64,000 nucleotides of DNA. Source: Paraburkholderia sejongensis (lineage in GTDB: Bacteria; Pseudomonadota; Gammaproteobacteria; Burkholderiales; Burkholderiaceae). Of this stretch, positions 8,695-18,041 are shown piece after piece; position 1 is the first letter of the stretch, and the number at the start of each line of letters is the position of its first letter. The stretch lies in the NCBI RefSeq assembly GCF_020880815.1, contig NZ_JAJITD010000009.1, forward strand, positions 62,001 to 126,000, in the 5' to 3' direction. Both the position numbers and the translations under genes were made by a program. The notes under the pieces are model-generated. The model worked only from the letters and a program-made list of their open reading frames with translations, was not told the origin of the DNA and did no database searches.

Positions 8695-9347
8695 AAAGGG
8701 CGATCAGGCTGGGTTCCGGTTGCTCCGCCAGTGGTTATCGGCAAACATCCGACAAAAGTTAATCGCGCGGATGCCCGGCGGCCACGTGACCCCGCGGCCG
8801 CCGCCCGCGTGCACGCCGCCGCTTGCACCGCGAGCGCGCATTCCCGAGTCGATTTGAATCGAACGGCATTGCCCCCGCGCCGCATATCGCAGGGCCGGCT
8901 TCGCGTGCATGCTACGCAGATTTTTATTCGCCAAAAATACCCGGACCGCGTGATAAGCGGCGAGCGTCGCCGTGAACAAAACAGACACTCGCTCAATCAC
9001 GGAGTTAATACGCATCACATAGACGCGCTCGTATGCCGGACTTGCCGCAGCGCTATGCGCGCCGTCCTACATTTTGGAAAGAATTCGCAAGTTTTGCCGG
9101 CCACGCGGGCTTTATCCGCACGCTCGCGCCGGCATGTCGAGCGCGCATAAAAGAGTAGGCGCGATACCTGATTGTCGGTTAATACACCTATAGCCGCGCG
9201 AGCGTTTTTCGCCATGCATAGCGAAAAACCGTTTCGATACAAGCGATTCAGAAAAAATGACGTAATTGCGTGTCGCTCGGGTACGTCGACTCACGCATAA
9301 CTGGCCAATCGAAAGTGGCTAAAAGTTAGTGTCTTAAGTAGACTTCC

Positions 9348-9362
9348 TGCGAAGTGTTCGCA
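9348..9362. promoter_or_regulatory. Inverted repeat upstream of bcsD (TGCGAA-N3-TTCGCA)
   Basis: Perfect 6-base arms around GTG lie about 120 bases before the bcsD start. The size suits a transcription-factor site rather than a terminator, as no T-run follows. The protein that would bind is unknown. Confidence 0.35.
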
Positions 9363-9385
9363 ACAGACTGGACACCGCGGTAAAT

Positions 9386-9403
9386 ATGACGTACGCGCGT
9401 CAT
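9386..9403. promoter_or_regulatory. Inverted repeat upstream of bcsD (ATGACG-N6-CGTCAT)
   Basis: Perfect 6-base arms around TACGCG sit about 80 bases before bcsD and 38 bases (start to start) from the preceding palindrome. This is a candidate operator or activator site for the cellulose operon. No named consensus is claimed. Confidence 0.35.
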
Positions 9404-9481
9404 GATTGGCCGCGCTGCCTTTGATTCTTACTGGCTGCCGGACCGCCGCGACGGACCCGACAGTCATCATTCCCGGAAACC

Positions 9482-9937
9482 ATGGTCCCCATTCTCGACT
9501 ACCTGCTGGAACGCCAGATCTCGCCGCAATGGCGCGGCATGTTGAGCGCGCTGGCCGGCGAGTTCGAAGCGCAGATCGGCCGTGACGAACTGCGCCAGTT
9601 GATGCAGCGCGTCGGGGTTCGCTTCGCGCAAGCGCATCCGCTGCCCGCGTGCGGGTCAACGGCCGACCTCCAGCAGGCGTTGAACGACTACTGGCGCGCG
9701 ATGGATTGGGGCTATGTCGAACTCGCGGACGAAGCCGAGTCGCTGCGCATCGTGCACTATTGCGCGCCGCTGCCGGCGTTCGGCGAAACGGCGCTCGCGT
9801 GGACCCCGGCGTTTCTCGAGGGCGTCTATCAGAGCTGGTTCAGCGCGTTGGGCGCGCAAGGTCTGTCGGTTGTGCAGACGAGCGGGTTCGGCGTCGACAG
9901 CGCGCTCGAATTCCGCCTCGGCCGGCATCCGGCTTAA
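9482..9937 (+). CDS. bcsD: Cellulose synthase accessory subunit BcsD
   Basis: This 151-residue soluble protein matches BcsD (AxCesD) in length and pattern: an alpha-helical N-terminal half followed by the DYWRAMDWGYVELAD segment and a C-terminal FLEGVYQSWFSALGAQGL region. In Komagataeibacter, BcsD forms octameric rings used to bundle cellulose as it leaves the cell. No signal peptide is visible. The start follows a GGAAACC sequence and is the only ATG that gives the full family length. BcsD marks this as a type I-like operon able to make ordered cellulose. A 230-base gap without a gene separates it from bcsP. Confidence 0.85.
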   Translation: MVPILDYLLERQISPQWRGMLSALAGEFEAQIGRDELRQLMQRVGVRFAQAHPLPACGSTADLQQALNDYWRAMDWGYVELADEAESLRIVHYCAPLPAFGETALAWTPAFLEGVYQSWFSALGAQGLSVVQTSGFGVDSALEFRLGRHPA

Positions 9938-10167
9938 CTTCCGATCGACGAACGAATCTGCAAGGCCGCGGCGCCGTTCTGGCAGCGCGGATGCATCACA
10001 GGGCGGCGGCTAACGCCGACGAAGGCGGATGGCGGGAATGCCGGGCGCGGCAAGGCGGCGATGCCCCGGGCGGCCGCCAACCAGGATCAGGGATAAGCAG
10101 TTCATATAAATAGCACCCCGGCGAGTCCGAGCGGGGCACTGCAAAGCAGGTAAAAGACGGCGGCACC

Positions 10168-11193
10168 ATGAGTTCATCGAGCGACATCGAAAAACTGTTC
10201 GATCAGTTTGGCGGCGACGCCAACGCGTACCAGGAGATCGGCCGCGAAAACGACGCGCGCAGCGCGCGCACCCGTTGGCCGTTGCTCGTCACGCTGGATC
10301 TGACCCAGCCGGCGATTCCGGAAATCGGCATGGCCGGCGAGAGCCGCCCGCAGCCGGCGAGCGCCGCGCCGGCGCCCGCGGCGCAGAAAGACACGACCCC
10401 GCAGGACGTTTCGTCGGTCACGCGCGCGAAGTCGCAGCTGTTCACGCGCTCGCACCGGCGCGACATTCCGCCGGTGCAGCCGGTCGTCGAAAAGCCGCTC
10501 ACGCCGAGCGGCGCGGCGCGCTTCAACACGCTCGAAGGACTCGATGAAGCGAGTGCGCGCGCAGCGGCGGCTGAAGCGGCGCTCGAGCAGCAGGCGGCGC
10601 AGCGCGCGGCGGTTGCAGCCGGTGCGGTTGCCGCGCCGGCCGCGCAGCCGGTGCCCCCTATCCCGTCCGTGCCGCCCGCCCCGGCGTGGGCGCGCGCCGC
10701 CGCAACAAGCAATCCGAACCTCAGCCAAGCGCCGGCCGCGCCGCTGCCGCCCGCCCATGCGGCGCAACCGGCTTACGTGACGCAAGCCGCCCAGCCCGCG
10801 CGTTCGTGGCCGGCGGCGCAAGCTGTGCAACCCGCCCAGCCCACGCATCCGTGGCCGGCCGCGCAAGCTGCGCAACCGGCGCCGCCAACCCAGGCGTGGC
10901 CCCCCGCGCAAGGGCCACAAGCGCCACAAGCGCCGCAAGCCACGCAACCCGGCTCCATCCTCGGCAAACTGTTCGCCGCGCAGAACCCGGCCGCGCCGTC
11001 GCAAGCGCACGGCTCCGAACCCGCGCCGCTGCAATCGGTGTTCGACCGCCTGCGCGGCACCCCCGCGCCCACCGCCAACCACCCGGCAGCACCGGCAGCA
11101 CCGACAGCACCGGCAACACCGGCAGCACCGGCCGCCCCCACCCCTCGCGGCGGCTTCGCGCCGTGGCTCACCAACGGTTCGCGTCGCTCATGA
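10168..11193 (+). CDS. bcsP: Proline-rich cellulose biosynthesis protein BcsP
   Basis: The first 50 residues (DIEKLFDQFGGDANAYQEI and a following VTLDLTQP stretch) match the short N-terminal domain shared by BcsP and BcsR-type proteins encoded beside bcsQ. The rest of the 341 residues is a low-complexity Ala/Pro/Gln tail with imperfect 15-residue repeats around WPAAQ and a run of PAAPA-type triplets near the end, so it is probably disordered. No signal peptide is present, implying a cytoplasmic role. Proline-rich partners such as BcsH organise BcsD in other species; a similar role with the nearby bcsD is inferred. The stop overlaps the bcsQ start. Confidence 0.75.
   Translation: MSSSSDIEKLFDQFGGDANAYQEIGRENDARSARTRWPLLVTLDLTQPAIPEIGMAGESRPQPASAAPAPAAQKDTTPQDVSSVTRAKSQLFTRSHRRDIPPVQPVVEKPLTPSGAARFNTLEGLDEASARAAAAEAALEQQAAQRAAVAAGAVAAPAAQPVPPIPSVPPAPAWARAAATSNPNLSQAPAAPLPPAHAAQPAYVTQAAQPARSWPAAQAVQPAQPTHPWPAAQAAQPAPPTQAWPPAQGPQAPQAPQATQPGSILGKLFAAQNPAAPSQAHGSEPAPLQSVFDRLRGTPAPTANHPAAPAAPTAPATPAAPAAPTPRGGFAPWLTNGSRRS
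10801..10920 (+). repeat. 45-bp imperfect tandem repeat in bcsP
   Basis: Two full units (10801-10845 and 10846-10890) and a partial third encode 15-residue repeats centred on WPAAQA followed by QPA-type residues. They lie in the proline-rich tail of BcsP. Unit length is a multiple of three, so copy change keeps the frame. Confidence 0.8.
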
Positions 11194-11978
11194 AAGTCAT
11201 CGCCGTGGTGTCCGCCAAAGGCGGGGTCGGCAAGACCACCCTCGCCGCCAATCTCGCGTCCGTGCTGGCCAATAGCGGCCGCCGCGTGATCGCCCTCGAC
11301 CTCGACCCGCAGAACGCGCTGCGCCTGCACTTCGGCGTGCCGCTCGACAGCATCGACGGTCTGTCGCGCGCGACGCTGTCCGGCAACCCGTGGCAAACGG
11401 TAATGTTCGACGGCATCGACGGCGTCACCGTGCTGCCGTACGGCGCGGTGCTCGAAGACGACCGGCGCCGTTTCGAGGCGTATCTCGACCAGCATCCGCA
11501 GTGGCTCGCGCACATGTTGCAGCACCTGCGGCTCGAGCCGTCCGACATCGTGATCGTCGACACCCCGCCCGGCTCGTCGGTCTATGTGCGCACCGCGCTG
11601 ACCGCCGCGACCTTCGCGCTGAACGTCGTGCTCGCCGACGCCGCGTCGTACGCGGCGATCCCGCAAATGGAACGGCTGATCGCCAGCTACGCGGCGCCGC
11701 GTCCCGAGTTCGGCGGGGTCGGCTACGTGGTCAACCAGATCGACCAGTCGCGCCAGCTGACCAAGGACGTGCTGAAGGTGCTGCGCGACATGCTCGCCGG
11801 CCGCGTGTTCCCCGGCGTGATCCATCTCGACGAAGGCGTCAGCGAAGCGCTCGCCTGCGACACCACGCTGATTCACTACGACCCGCTCAGCCAGGCCGCC
11901 GCCGACTTGCGCGCGTGCGGCGCGTGGCTCACCGCGGCGCTCGACGCGATCGCCGTGCCGCCGAGGAACGTCGCATGA
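11190..11978 (+). CDS. bcsQ: Cellulose biosynthesis ParA/MinD-type ATPase BcsQ
   Basis: This 262-residue protein is a SIMIBI-class ATPase with a deviant Walker A box SAKGGVGKTT near the N-terminus, a switch region around VIALDLDPQ and a DTPPG motif. BcsQ helps assemble and position the cellulose secretion complex at the inner face of the membrane with BcsA. The ATG at 11190 overlaps the bcsP stop, and the stop overlaps the bcsA start, both as ATGA, so translation is coupled through bcsP-Q-A. Longer readings in this frame start inside bcsP and can be discarded because the Walker box should be N-terminal. Confidence 0.92.
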   Translation: MKVIAVVSAKGGVGKTTLAANLASVLANSGRRVIALDLDPQNALRLHFGVPLDSIDGLSRATLSGNPWQTVMFDGIDGVTVLPYGAVLEDDRRRFEAYLDQHPQWLAHMLQHLRLEPSDIVIVDTPPGSSVYVRTALTAATFALNVVLADAASYAAIPQMERLIASYAAPRPEFGGVGYVVNQIDQSRQLTKDVLKVLRDMLAGRVFPGVIHLDEGVSEALACDTTLIHYDPLSQAAADLRACGAWLTAALDAIAVPPRNVA

Positions 11979-14182
11979 GCAGCCCGGCCTCTTCGCGCGA
12001 GCCCGAGGGCGGCGAGTCCTCGCGCTTCGCGCGCTTCATCGACGCGCGTTTCTGGAACAGCCGCATCGTCACCGGCCTCGTCACGCTGCTCGCGCTGTAC
12101 ATGCTGTATTTCGTGTTCACGGTGCCGCTCGGCTTCGCGCAGCAGCTGACCTTCGCGACCTGCTGCTTCGCGCTCGCGCTGCTGTTCCGGCGGATGCAGG
12201 GCCGCTACGCGACGATGGTGATGATCATGCTGTCGATCGTCGCGTCCGGCCGCTACATGTACTGGCGCCTGACCGAGACCACTTACTGGGAACATCCGCT
12301 CGATGCCGCGTGGGGGCTGCTGCTGGTGTCCGCCGAGGTGTACTCGACGCTGGTGCTGATGCTCGGCTACTTCCAGACCGCGTGGCCGCTCAAGCGCAAG
12401 CCGCTGCCGCTGCCCGCCGATCGCGAGGCCTGGCCGACCGTCGATGTATTCATTCCGACCTACAACGAACCGCTGTCGGTCGTGAAGCCGACCATCTACG
12501 CGGCGCTCGCGCTCGACTACCCAGCCGATAAACTGTCGATCCACGTGCTCGACGACGGCCGCCGCCCCGAGTTCAAGGCGTTTTGCGAGGAAGTCGGCGT
12601 CAACTGGACGATTCGCACTCACAACCGTCACGCGAAGGCCGGCAACATCAACGAAGCGCTGAAGATCACCGGCGGCGAGTACATCGCGATCTTCGACTGC
12701 GATCACATCCCGACCCGCTCGTTCCTGCAGATCGGCCTCGGCTGGTTCCTGCGCGACAAGCTGCTGTCGATGCTGCAAACGCCGCACCACTTCTTCAACG
12801 CCGACCCGTTCGAGCGCAATCTGGGCACTTTCCGCAAGGTGCCGAACGAGGGCGAGCTGTTCTACGGCCTCGTGCAGGACGGCAACGATCTGTGGAACGC
12901 GACGTTCTTCTGCGGCTCGTGCGCGCTGTTGCGCCGGAGCATGGTCGAGGAGATCGGCGGGATCGCGGTCGAGACCGTGACCGAAGATGCACACACCGCG
13001 CTGAAGCTGCACCGGCTCGGCTACACCACCGCGTATCTGGCGATCCCGCAGGCCGCCGGCCTCGCGACCGAGAGCCTGTCCGGCCATATCGGCCAGCGGA
13101 TCCGCTGGGCCCGCGGGATGACCCAGATTTTCCGGATCGACAATCCGCTCACCGGCAAGGGGCTGAAGCTCGGCCAGCGGCTGTGCTATCTGAACGCGAT
13201 GATGCACTTCTTCTACGGGGTGCCCCGGCTGGTGTTCCTGACCGCGCCGCTGTCGTTCCTGTTCTTCGGCGCGCACGTGATCGAGGCGGCCGCCGGCACG
13301 ATCGCGATCTACGCGCTGCCGCACATGATGCACGCGAGCATCACCAACTCGCGGATGCAGCGGCTGTTCCGCCATTCGTTCTGGGCCGAGGTGTACGAAT
13401 CGGTGCTGGCCTCGTACATCACCGCGCCGACGCTGCTCGCGCTGATCAACCCGAAGCTCGGCAAATTCAACGTGACGGCCAAGGGCGGCCAGATCGAGAA
13501 GAACTACTTCGACTGGTCGATCTCGCGGCCGTATCTGTTCCTGCTGCTGCTGAACCTGCTCGGCTTTCTGGCCGGACTCGTGCACATCTATCTGAATTTC
13601 CACGTGCGCAGCATCGTCGAGACCACCGTGCTGAACCTCGCGTGGACCGGCTACAACATGCTGATTCTCGGCGCCAGCGTGGCCGCCGCCAGCGAGCGCC
13701 GGCAGATTCGCGCGGTGCACCGGGTCGCGATGAAGATGCCGGTGATGCTGAAGTTCTCGACCGGCCGCACGCTCGCGTGCGAAACCATCGATTACTCGGA
13801 AGGCGGCGTCGGCGTCGCGCTGCCCGCCAGCATCGAGGTGCCGATGCACGAGCGCGTGAGCGTGTCGCTGTTTCGCGGCGACGAAGAATTCGCGTTCCCG
13901 GCCACCGTCAGCTTTACCGAGCCCGGCCGGGTCGGCCTGCGCTTCGGCGCGATGAGCCGCGAGCAGGAGTACGAGTTCGTCAAGACCACCTTCGCGCGCG
14001 CCGATGCGTGGACCGGCTGGGCCGAGGGCCGCGAGCAGGACACCCCGCTGCGCGGTCTGTCGCACGTGCTGAAGGTCGGCGCGCGCGGCATCGGCGGGCT
14101 GTTCGAACATCTGTACGACGACCTGCGCAGTTCGATCAAAAGCCGTCCGGCGGACGTCAAGAAGCTAAAAACCAAAGACTGA
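11975..14182 (+). CDS. bcsA: Cellulose synthase catalytic subunit (UDP-forming) BcsA
   Basis: This 735-residue multi-spanning inner-membrane glycosyltransferase (GT2) polymerises glucose from UDP-glucose and threads the chain through the membrane. All catalytic signatures are present: TYNEP, DDG (D193), DCD (241-243), TED (336-338) and QRIRW (374-378). A C-terminal PilZ domain keeps both c-di-GMP motifs, RAVHR (R579, R583) and DYSEGG (D606, S608, G611), so activation by c-di-GMP is expected. Membrane segments flank the GT domain. It overlaps bcsQ and is followed 3 bases later by bcsB, its membrane partner. Confidence 0.96.
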   Translation: MSSPASSREPEGGESSRFARFIDARFWNSRIVTGLVTLLALYMLYFVFTVPLGFAQQLTFATCCFALALLFRRMQGRYATMVMIMLSIVASGRYMYWRLTETTYWEHPLDAAWGLLLVSAEVYSTLVLMLGYFQTAWPLKRKPLPLPADREAWPTVDVFIPTYNEPLSVVKPTIYAALALDYPADKLSIHVLDDGRRPEFKAFCEEVGVNWTIRTHNRHAKAGNINEALKITGGEYIAIFDCDHIPTRSFLQIGLGWFLRDKLLSMLQTPHHFFNADPFERNLGTFRKVPNEGELFYGLVQDGNDLWNATFFCGSCALLRRSMVEEIGGIAVETVTEDAHTALKLHRLGYTTAYLAIPQAAGLATESLSGHIGQRIRWARGMTQIFRIDNPLTGKGLKLGQRLCYLNAMMHFFYGVPRLVFLTAPLSFLFFGAHVIEAAAGTIAIYALPHMMHASITNSRMQRLFRHSFWAEVYESVLASYITAPTLLALINPKLGKFNVTAKGGQIEKNYFDWSISRPYLFLLLLNLLGFLAGLVHIYLNFHVRSIVETTVLNLAWTGYNMLILGASVAAASERRQIRAVHRVAMKMPVMLKFSTGRTLACETIDYSEGGVGVALPASIEVPMHERVSVSLFRGDEEFAFPATVSFTEPGRVGLRFGAMSREQEYEFVKTTFARADAWTGWAEGREQDTPLRGLSHVLKVGARGIGGLFEHLYDDLRSSIKSRPADVKKLKTKD

Positions 14183-14185
14183 TCT

Positions 14186-16816
14186 ATGGGCAACAGGATC
14201 GCGAACGACAACCTCGAACGCCCGGCTCACGGGCGCAGCCGTACCGAATCACTGCCGCCCTCCGGCCCCGGCGCTAGCGCCGACGCCGGCCGCGGCGCGC
14301 GGGCCGACCAGCGTGCGCGGCACTCACGGCACTCGCCCTACGCGCGCCCGCTGATGCGCGGCCTCGCCTGCTGGCTCGCGTTGCAAACCGCGCTGGCCGC
14401 GCCGCTCGCGGCGTTCGCGCCGCTGGCGGCGGCCGCGCCGGCAACCGCGGCGAAGTCCGCAACGGGCGCGGCAACCGCCAGCGGCGCGAACGCCGCGCAA
14501 ACCCCGCAGAGCGCAACCGGCGTCGGCAACGTCGCGCCGCCGGGCCCCGCGGTGCAATTCGATGCCAATGCGATCGCCCAGGGCGCGCTGGCGACGCCGA
14601 CCCCGGCGCTCGCCGCGTCGTCGGTGCGCACGCTCGGCATGCGCACACCGACCACCGCCGAGCCGGGCATCCAGGTGCCGGGCGGGCGGCGCCAGACGCT
14701 CACGTTCGCCGACTTCGGCGCGCTCGATCCGCTGCAACTGCGCGGCGTCGACGGACAGAACGGCATCGCGTTCTCGGTGCGCAACGACGAGGTGGTGACC
14801 GCCGCGACGCTGCATCTGATCTACAGCTATTCGCCCGCGCTGCTGCCGCAGCTGTCGCAACTGAAAGTGCTGGTCAACGGCGAGGTCGCCGCGACGCTGC
14901 CGGTGCCGCACGAACAGGCCGGCATGCTGGTCGCGCGCGACATCTCGATCGATCCGCGCTTCATCACCGACTTCAACCACCTGAACCTGCAACTGATCGG
15001 CCATTACACGACCAGTTGCGAGGACCCGTCGAACTCCGCGCTGTGGGCGACCATCAGCAACGCCAGTTCGCTCGACCTGACCTACGCGTCGCTCGCCGTG
15101 AGGCCCGAGCTGGCCGCGCTGCCCAAGCCGTTCTTCGACCGCCGCGACGTGCGCCGCCTCGAACTGCCGTTCGTGTTCGCGCAGAAGCCGGGCAACGGCA
15201 CGCTGGAGGCCGCCGGGATCGTCGCGTCATGGTTCGGCGCGCTGGCGGGCTTTCGCGGCGCGCTGTTTCCCGCGCAACTCGACAGCCCGCCTTTGACCGG
15301 CAACGCGGTGGTGTTCGCGACCAGCGAGCAGCACCCGGCCGGCGTCGCGCTGCCCGAGATCAACGGCCCGACCGTCGCGGTGGTCGAGCGCGAGCCGGCC
15401 GCGCACGGCAAGCTGCTGCTGGTGCTCGGGCGCACCGAGGCCGAGCTGAAGACCGCCGCGAAATCGCTCGGCATCGGTCACAGCGCGCTGTCCGGCGCCA
15501 GCGCGACGATTACTACGTTGAACGAACTGACGCCACGGGTGCCGTACGACGCGCCGAACTGGCTGCCGACCAATCGCGCGGTGCGCTTCGGCGAGCTCGC
15601 CGATCCGAAGGACCTGACCGTGTTCGGCTACGACGCCGACGCGGTGCGCATCAACATGCGCGTGCCGCCCGACCTGTTCATGTGGCACAGCCGCGGCGCG
15701 CCGATCGACCTGCGCTACCGCTACACGGTGCGGCCGGCGCGCGACCGCTCGTCGCTGAACGTCAGCGTGAACAACGGCTTCGTGCAGGCGCTGCCGATTC
15801 CGTCGCGCACGACCTCGGTGTTCGAACTGAGCCGCTACCTCAGCCTCGTGATGCCCGACGGCACCGCCGACGCGCAGCGCAACATCCGCATCCCGCCGCT
15901 GCTGCTGACGCCGCGCACCCAGTTGCGGCTGCACTTCTTCTACGACATCCCGAACACCGGCGAATGCACGGGCCGGCTGCTGCCGAACGTGGTCGGCGCG
16001 ATCGATCCGAATTCGACCATCGACCTGTCGTCGTTCCCGCACTACATGGCGCTGCCCGACCTCGCCGCGTTCGCCAACAGCGGCTTCCCGTTCACGCGCA
16101 TGGCCGATCTGTCGGAAACCGCGGTGGTGCTGCCGAACGACGCCGGCCCCGGCGAGTACAGCATGTATCTGCTGACGATGGGCCGGATGGGCGAGTCGAG
16201 CGGCTACCCGGTGACCGGCGTGACCGTGACCAATGCGGCCGACGTCGATCGCTACGCCGACAAGGACCTGATCGTGCTGGGCGCGCCCGGCAAGCAGCCG
16301 CTGCTGCAACACTGGGCCAAAGCGATGCCGTTCTCCAGCAGCGGCGACGCGCACACGTTCCAGCTCACCGACCTCGTATTCAAGTTGCAGGACTGGTGGC
16401 ATGGCGAACGCGGGGTCGAGCGCTCGCCCGCGCGCGCCGATCTGACGATGGTCAGCTCGGCCGGCGCGGCGCTCTTGACCGGCTTCGAGTCGCCGCTGCA
16501 AAAGGGCCGCAGCGTGGTCGCGCTGGTCAGCGCGGCCGGCCAGTCGGATGCGGATCTGGCCGGCGCGCTGCTCGACGCGGACGTGCTGCCGAAGATTCAA
16601 GGCGCGATGGCGGTGATCCACGGCCGCGAGGTGACCATCACGTCGAACGGCACGGCTTACTTTGTCGGCCGTCTGTCGCCACAGGAGTACCTGCGCTGGG
16701 CGCTGTCGTCGCACCCGCTGCTGCTGCTGTTCGGCGGCGTGCTCGCCGCGCTGCTGATCGCCGGCCTGTGCTACCGGACGCTGCGCGCGATCGCCGCGCG
16801 CCGCCTGAAGGACTGA
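14186..16816 (+). CDS. bcsB: Cellulose synthase periplasmic subunit BcsB
   Basis: This 876-residue protein has an N-terminal hydrophobic export segment (about residues 52-78) after an unusually long polar leader, a large periplasmic region with alternating carbohydrate-binding and flavodoxin-like domains, and a C-terminal membrane anchor (about 845-868) ending RRLKD. BcsB pairs with BcsA to guide the glucan through the periplasm, and its C-terminal helix is needed for BcsA activity in characterised systems. The leader contains an Ala-rich stretch. The gene begins 3 bases after bcsA; an internal ATG near residue 56 (MRGLACWL) would give a more usual signal peptide and is an alternative start. 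Confidence 0.92.
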   Translation: MGNRIANDNLERPAHGRSRTESLPPSGPGASADAGRGARADQRARHSRHSPYARPLMRGLACWLALQTALAAPLAAFAPLAAAAPATAAKSATGAATASGANAAQTPQSATGVGNVAPPGPAVQFDANAIAQGALATPTPALAASSVRTLGMRTPTTAEPGIQVPGGRRQTLTFADFGALDPLQLRGVDGQNGIAFSVRNDEVVTAATLHLIYSYSPALLPQLSQLKVLVNGEVAATLPVPHEQAGMLVARDISIDPRFITDFNHLNLQLIGHYTTSCEDPSNSALWATISNASSLDLTYASLAVRPELAALPKPFFDRRDVRRLELPFVFAQKPGNGTLEAAGIVASWFGALAGFRGALFPAQLDSPPLTGNAVVFATSEQHPAGVALPEINGPTVAVVEREPAAHGKLLLVLGRTEAELKTAAKSLGIGHSALSGASATITTLNELTPRVPYDAPNWLPTNRAVRFGELADPKDLTVFGYDADAVRINMRVPPDLFMWHSRGAPIDLRYRYTVRPARDRSSLNVSVNNGFVQALPIPSRTTSVFELSRYLSLVMPDGTADAQRNIRIPPLLLTPRTQLRLHFFYDIPNTGECTGRLLPNVVGAIDPNSTIDLSSFPHYMALPDLAAFANSGFPFTRMADLSETAVVLPNDAGPGEYSMYLLTMGRMGESSGYPVTGVTVTNAADVDRYADKDLIVLGAPGKQPLLQHWAKAMPFSSSGDAHTFQLTDLVFKLQDWWHGERGVERSPARADLTMVSSAGAALLTGFESPLQKGRSVVALVSAAGQSDADLAGALLDADVLPKIQGAMAVIHGREVTITSNGTAYFVGRLSPQEYLRWALSSHPLLLLFGGVLAALLIAGLCYRTLRAIAARRLKD

Positions 16817-16841
16817 CGGAACAAAGACTGATAGAACGGAT

Positions 16842-18041
16842 ATGACTCGTATGCGGTTGCGGATCAACAGAAAGACCGGCCTCGCGCTCGCGCGCGGCCT
16901 CGCGGCGGCGGCCTGCGTCAGCGCCGCCGCGAGCGGCGCGCCGGCCGCGCAGACCGCGCCGGGGGGCGCCGGCTGCGGCGACTGGAGCGCGTATCGCAGC
17001 TTCATCGCGCGCTTCATGCAGGCCGACGGCCGGGTCATCGATTTTTCGACGCCGACCCGGCAGACCACTTCGGAAGCCCAGTCGTACGCGATGTTTTTCG
17101 CGCTGGTCGCGAACGACCGCGCGAGCTTCGACAAGCTGCTCGGGTGGACCCGTTCGAACCTGGCCGCCAACCAGTTCGACGCGCAAAAAATGCGGCTGCC
17201 GGCGTGGCAATGGGGCAAGAGACCGGACGGCTCGTTCGGCGTGCTCGACCCGAATTCGGCGTCGGACTCCGACCTGTGGATCGCCTACGACCTGCTCGAA
17301 GCCGGCCGCCTGTGGCACGACCCGGCCTACACGCAGCTGGGCCGCAGCCTCGCCGCGCGCATCGCCGCCGACGAAGTCGTCACGTTGCCGGGCCTCGGGC
17401 CGATGCTGCTGCCGGGCTCGCAAGGCTTTCGCGACGGCAGCGTCACGCGCCTGAATCCGAGCTATCTGCCGCTGCCGCTGCTCCGCGGCCTCGCGCACGA
17501 AGCGCCGGACGGCCCGTGGGGCAAGCTCGCGGACACCGCCTACCAGTTCGTGCGCACGGTGTCGCCGCAAGGCTTCGCGCCCGACTGGGCGGCGTGGCAG
17601 AACGGCCGGTTCGTGGTCGATCCGAAGAACGGCGACGTCGGCAGCTACGACGCGATTCGCGTCTATCTGTGGGCCGGCCTGACCGCCCCCGCCGATCCGC
17701 TTGCGAAGTCGTGGCTCGGCGCGCTCGGCGGGATGCGCGCGAAGGTCGCGCAGAACGGCTTCCCGCCCGAGAAGGTGTCGTCGACCACCGGCGCGTCGAG
17801 CGGCGAAGGCCCGCTCAGCTACTGGGGCGCGCTCGCCCCTTACTTCAAGGCGCTCGGCGACGAGCGCGGCCTCGGCCTCGCGCGCAGCCGGCTCGCCGCG
17901 CTCGAAACCGAGGTGCCGGGCCGCGACCCGGTTTACTACGATCGTGTGCTGGGTCTGTTCGGCACGGGGTTTATCGACGGCCGCTACCGCTTCGATGAAG
18001 CCGGCCGCCTCGTGCCCGCCTGGAGGAATGCATGCGATTGA
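16842..18041 (+). CDS. bcsZ: Periplasmic endo-1,4-beta-glucanase BcsZ (GH8)
   Basis: This 399-residue protein has a basic N-terminus and an Ala-rich hydrophobic signal peptide (to about residue 37), then a glycoside hydrolase family 8 domain. The general acid is in TSEAQSYAMFFA (E78) and the partner acid matches D270 in SYDAIRVYLW. BcsZ trims or edits nascent cellulose in the periplasm and is a standard member of bcs operons. The gene is longer than some relatives because of a C-terminal extension of about 30 residues. Its 3' end overlaps bcsC by 10 bases. Confidence 0.92.
   Translation: MTRMRLRINRKTGLALARGLAAAACVSAAASGAPAAQTAPGGAGCGDWSAYRSFIARFMQADGRVIDFSTPTRQTTSEAQSYAMFFALVANDRASFDKLLGWTRSNLAANQFDAQKMRLPAWQWGKRPDGSFGVLDPNSASDSDLWIAYDLLEAGRLWHDPAYTQLGRSLAARIAADEVVTLPGLGPMLLPGSQGFRDGSVTRLNPSYLPLPLLRGLAHEAPDGPWGKLADTAYQFVRTVSPQGFAPDWAAWQNGRFVVDPKNGDVGSYDAIRVYLWAGLTAPADPLAKSWLGALGGMRAKVAQNGFPPEKVSSTTGASSGEGPLSYWGALAPYFKALGDERGLGLARSRLAALETEVPGRDPVYYDRVLGLFGTGFIDGRYRFDEAGRLVPAWRNACD

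Larger units (their letters stand above)
8695..9481. other. Long divergent intergenic region between the GGDEF-EAL gene and bcsD
   Basis: No credible gene was found in these 787 bases; open frames here lack ribosome sites and resemble no family. The stretch contains A/T-rich patches and at least two perfect inverted repeats close to bcsD (annotated separately). It must hold the promoters for the cellulose operon on one strand and the GGDEF-EAL gene on the other. Confidence 0.6.

Noticed and set aside
10112..10137. Attenuator-like hairpin in the bcsD-bcsP gap
   Set aside because: The CCCCG/CGGGG stem is only 5 bases with mismatches beyond it and no T-run, so it is not distinguishable from chance in high-GC DNA.
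11876..14110. Long minus-strand frame opposite bcsA
   Set aside because: Same shadow effect; bcsA carries every catalytic motif on the other strand.
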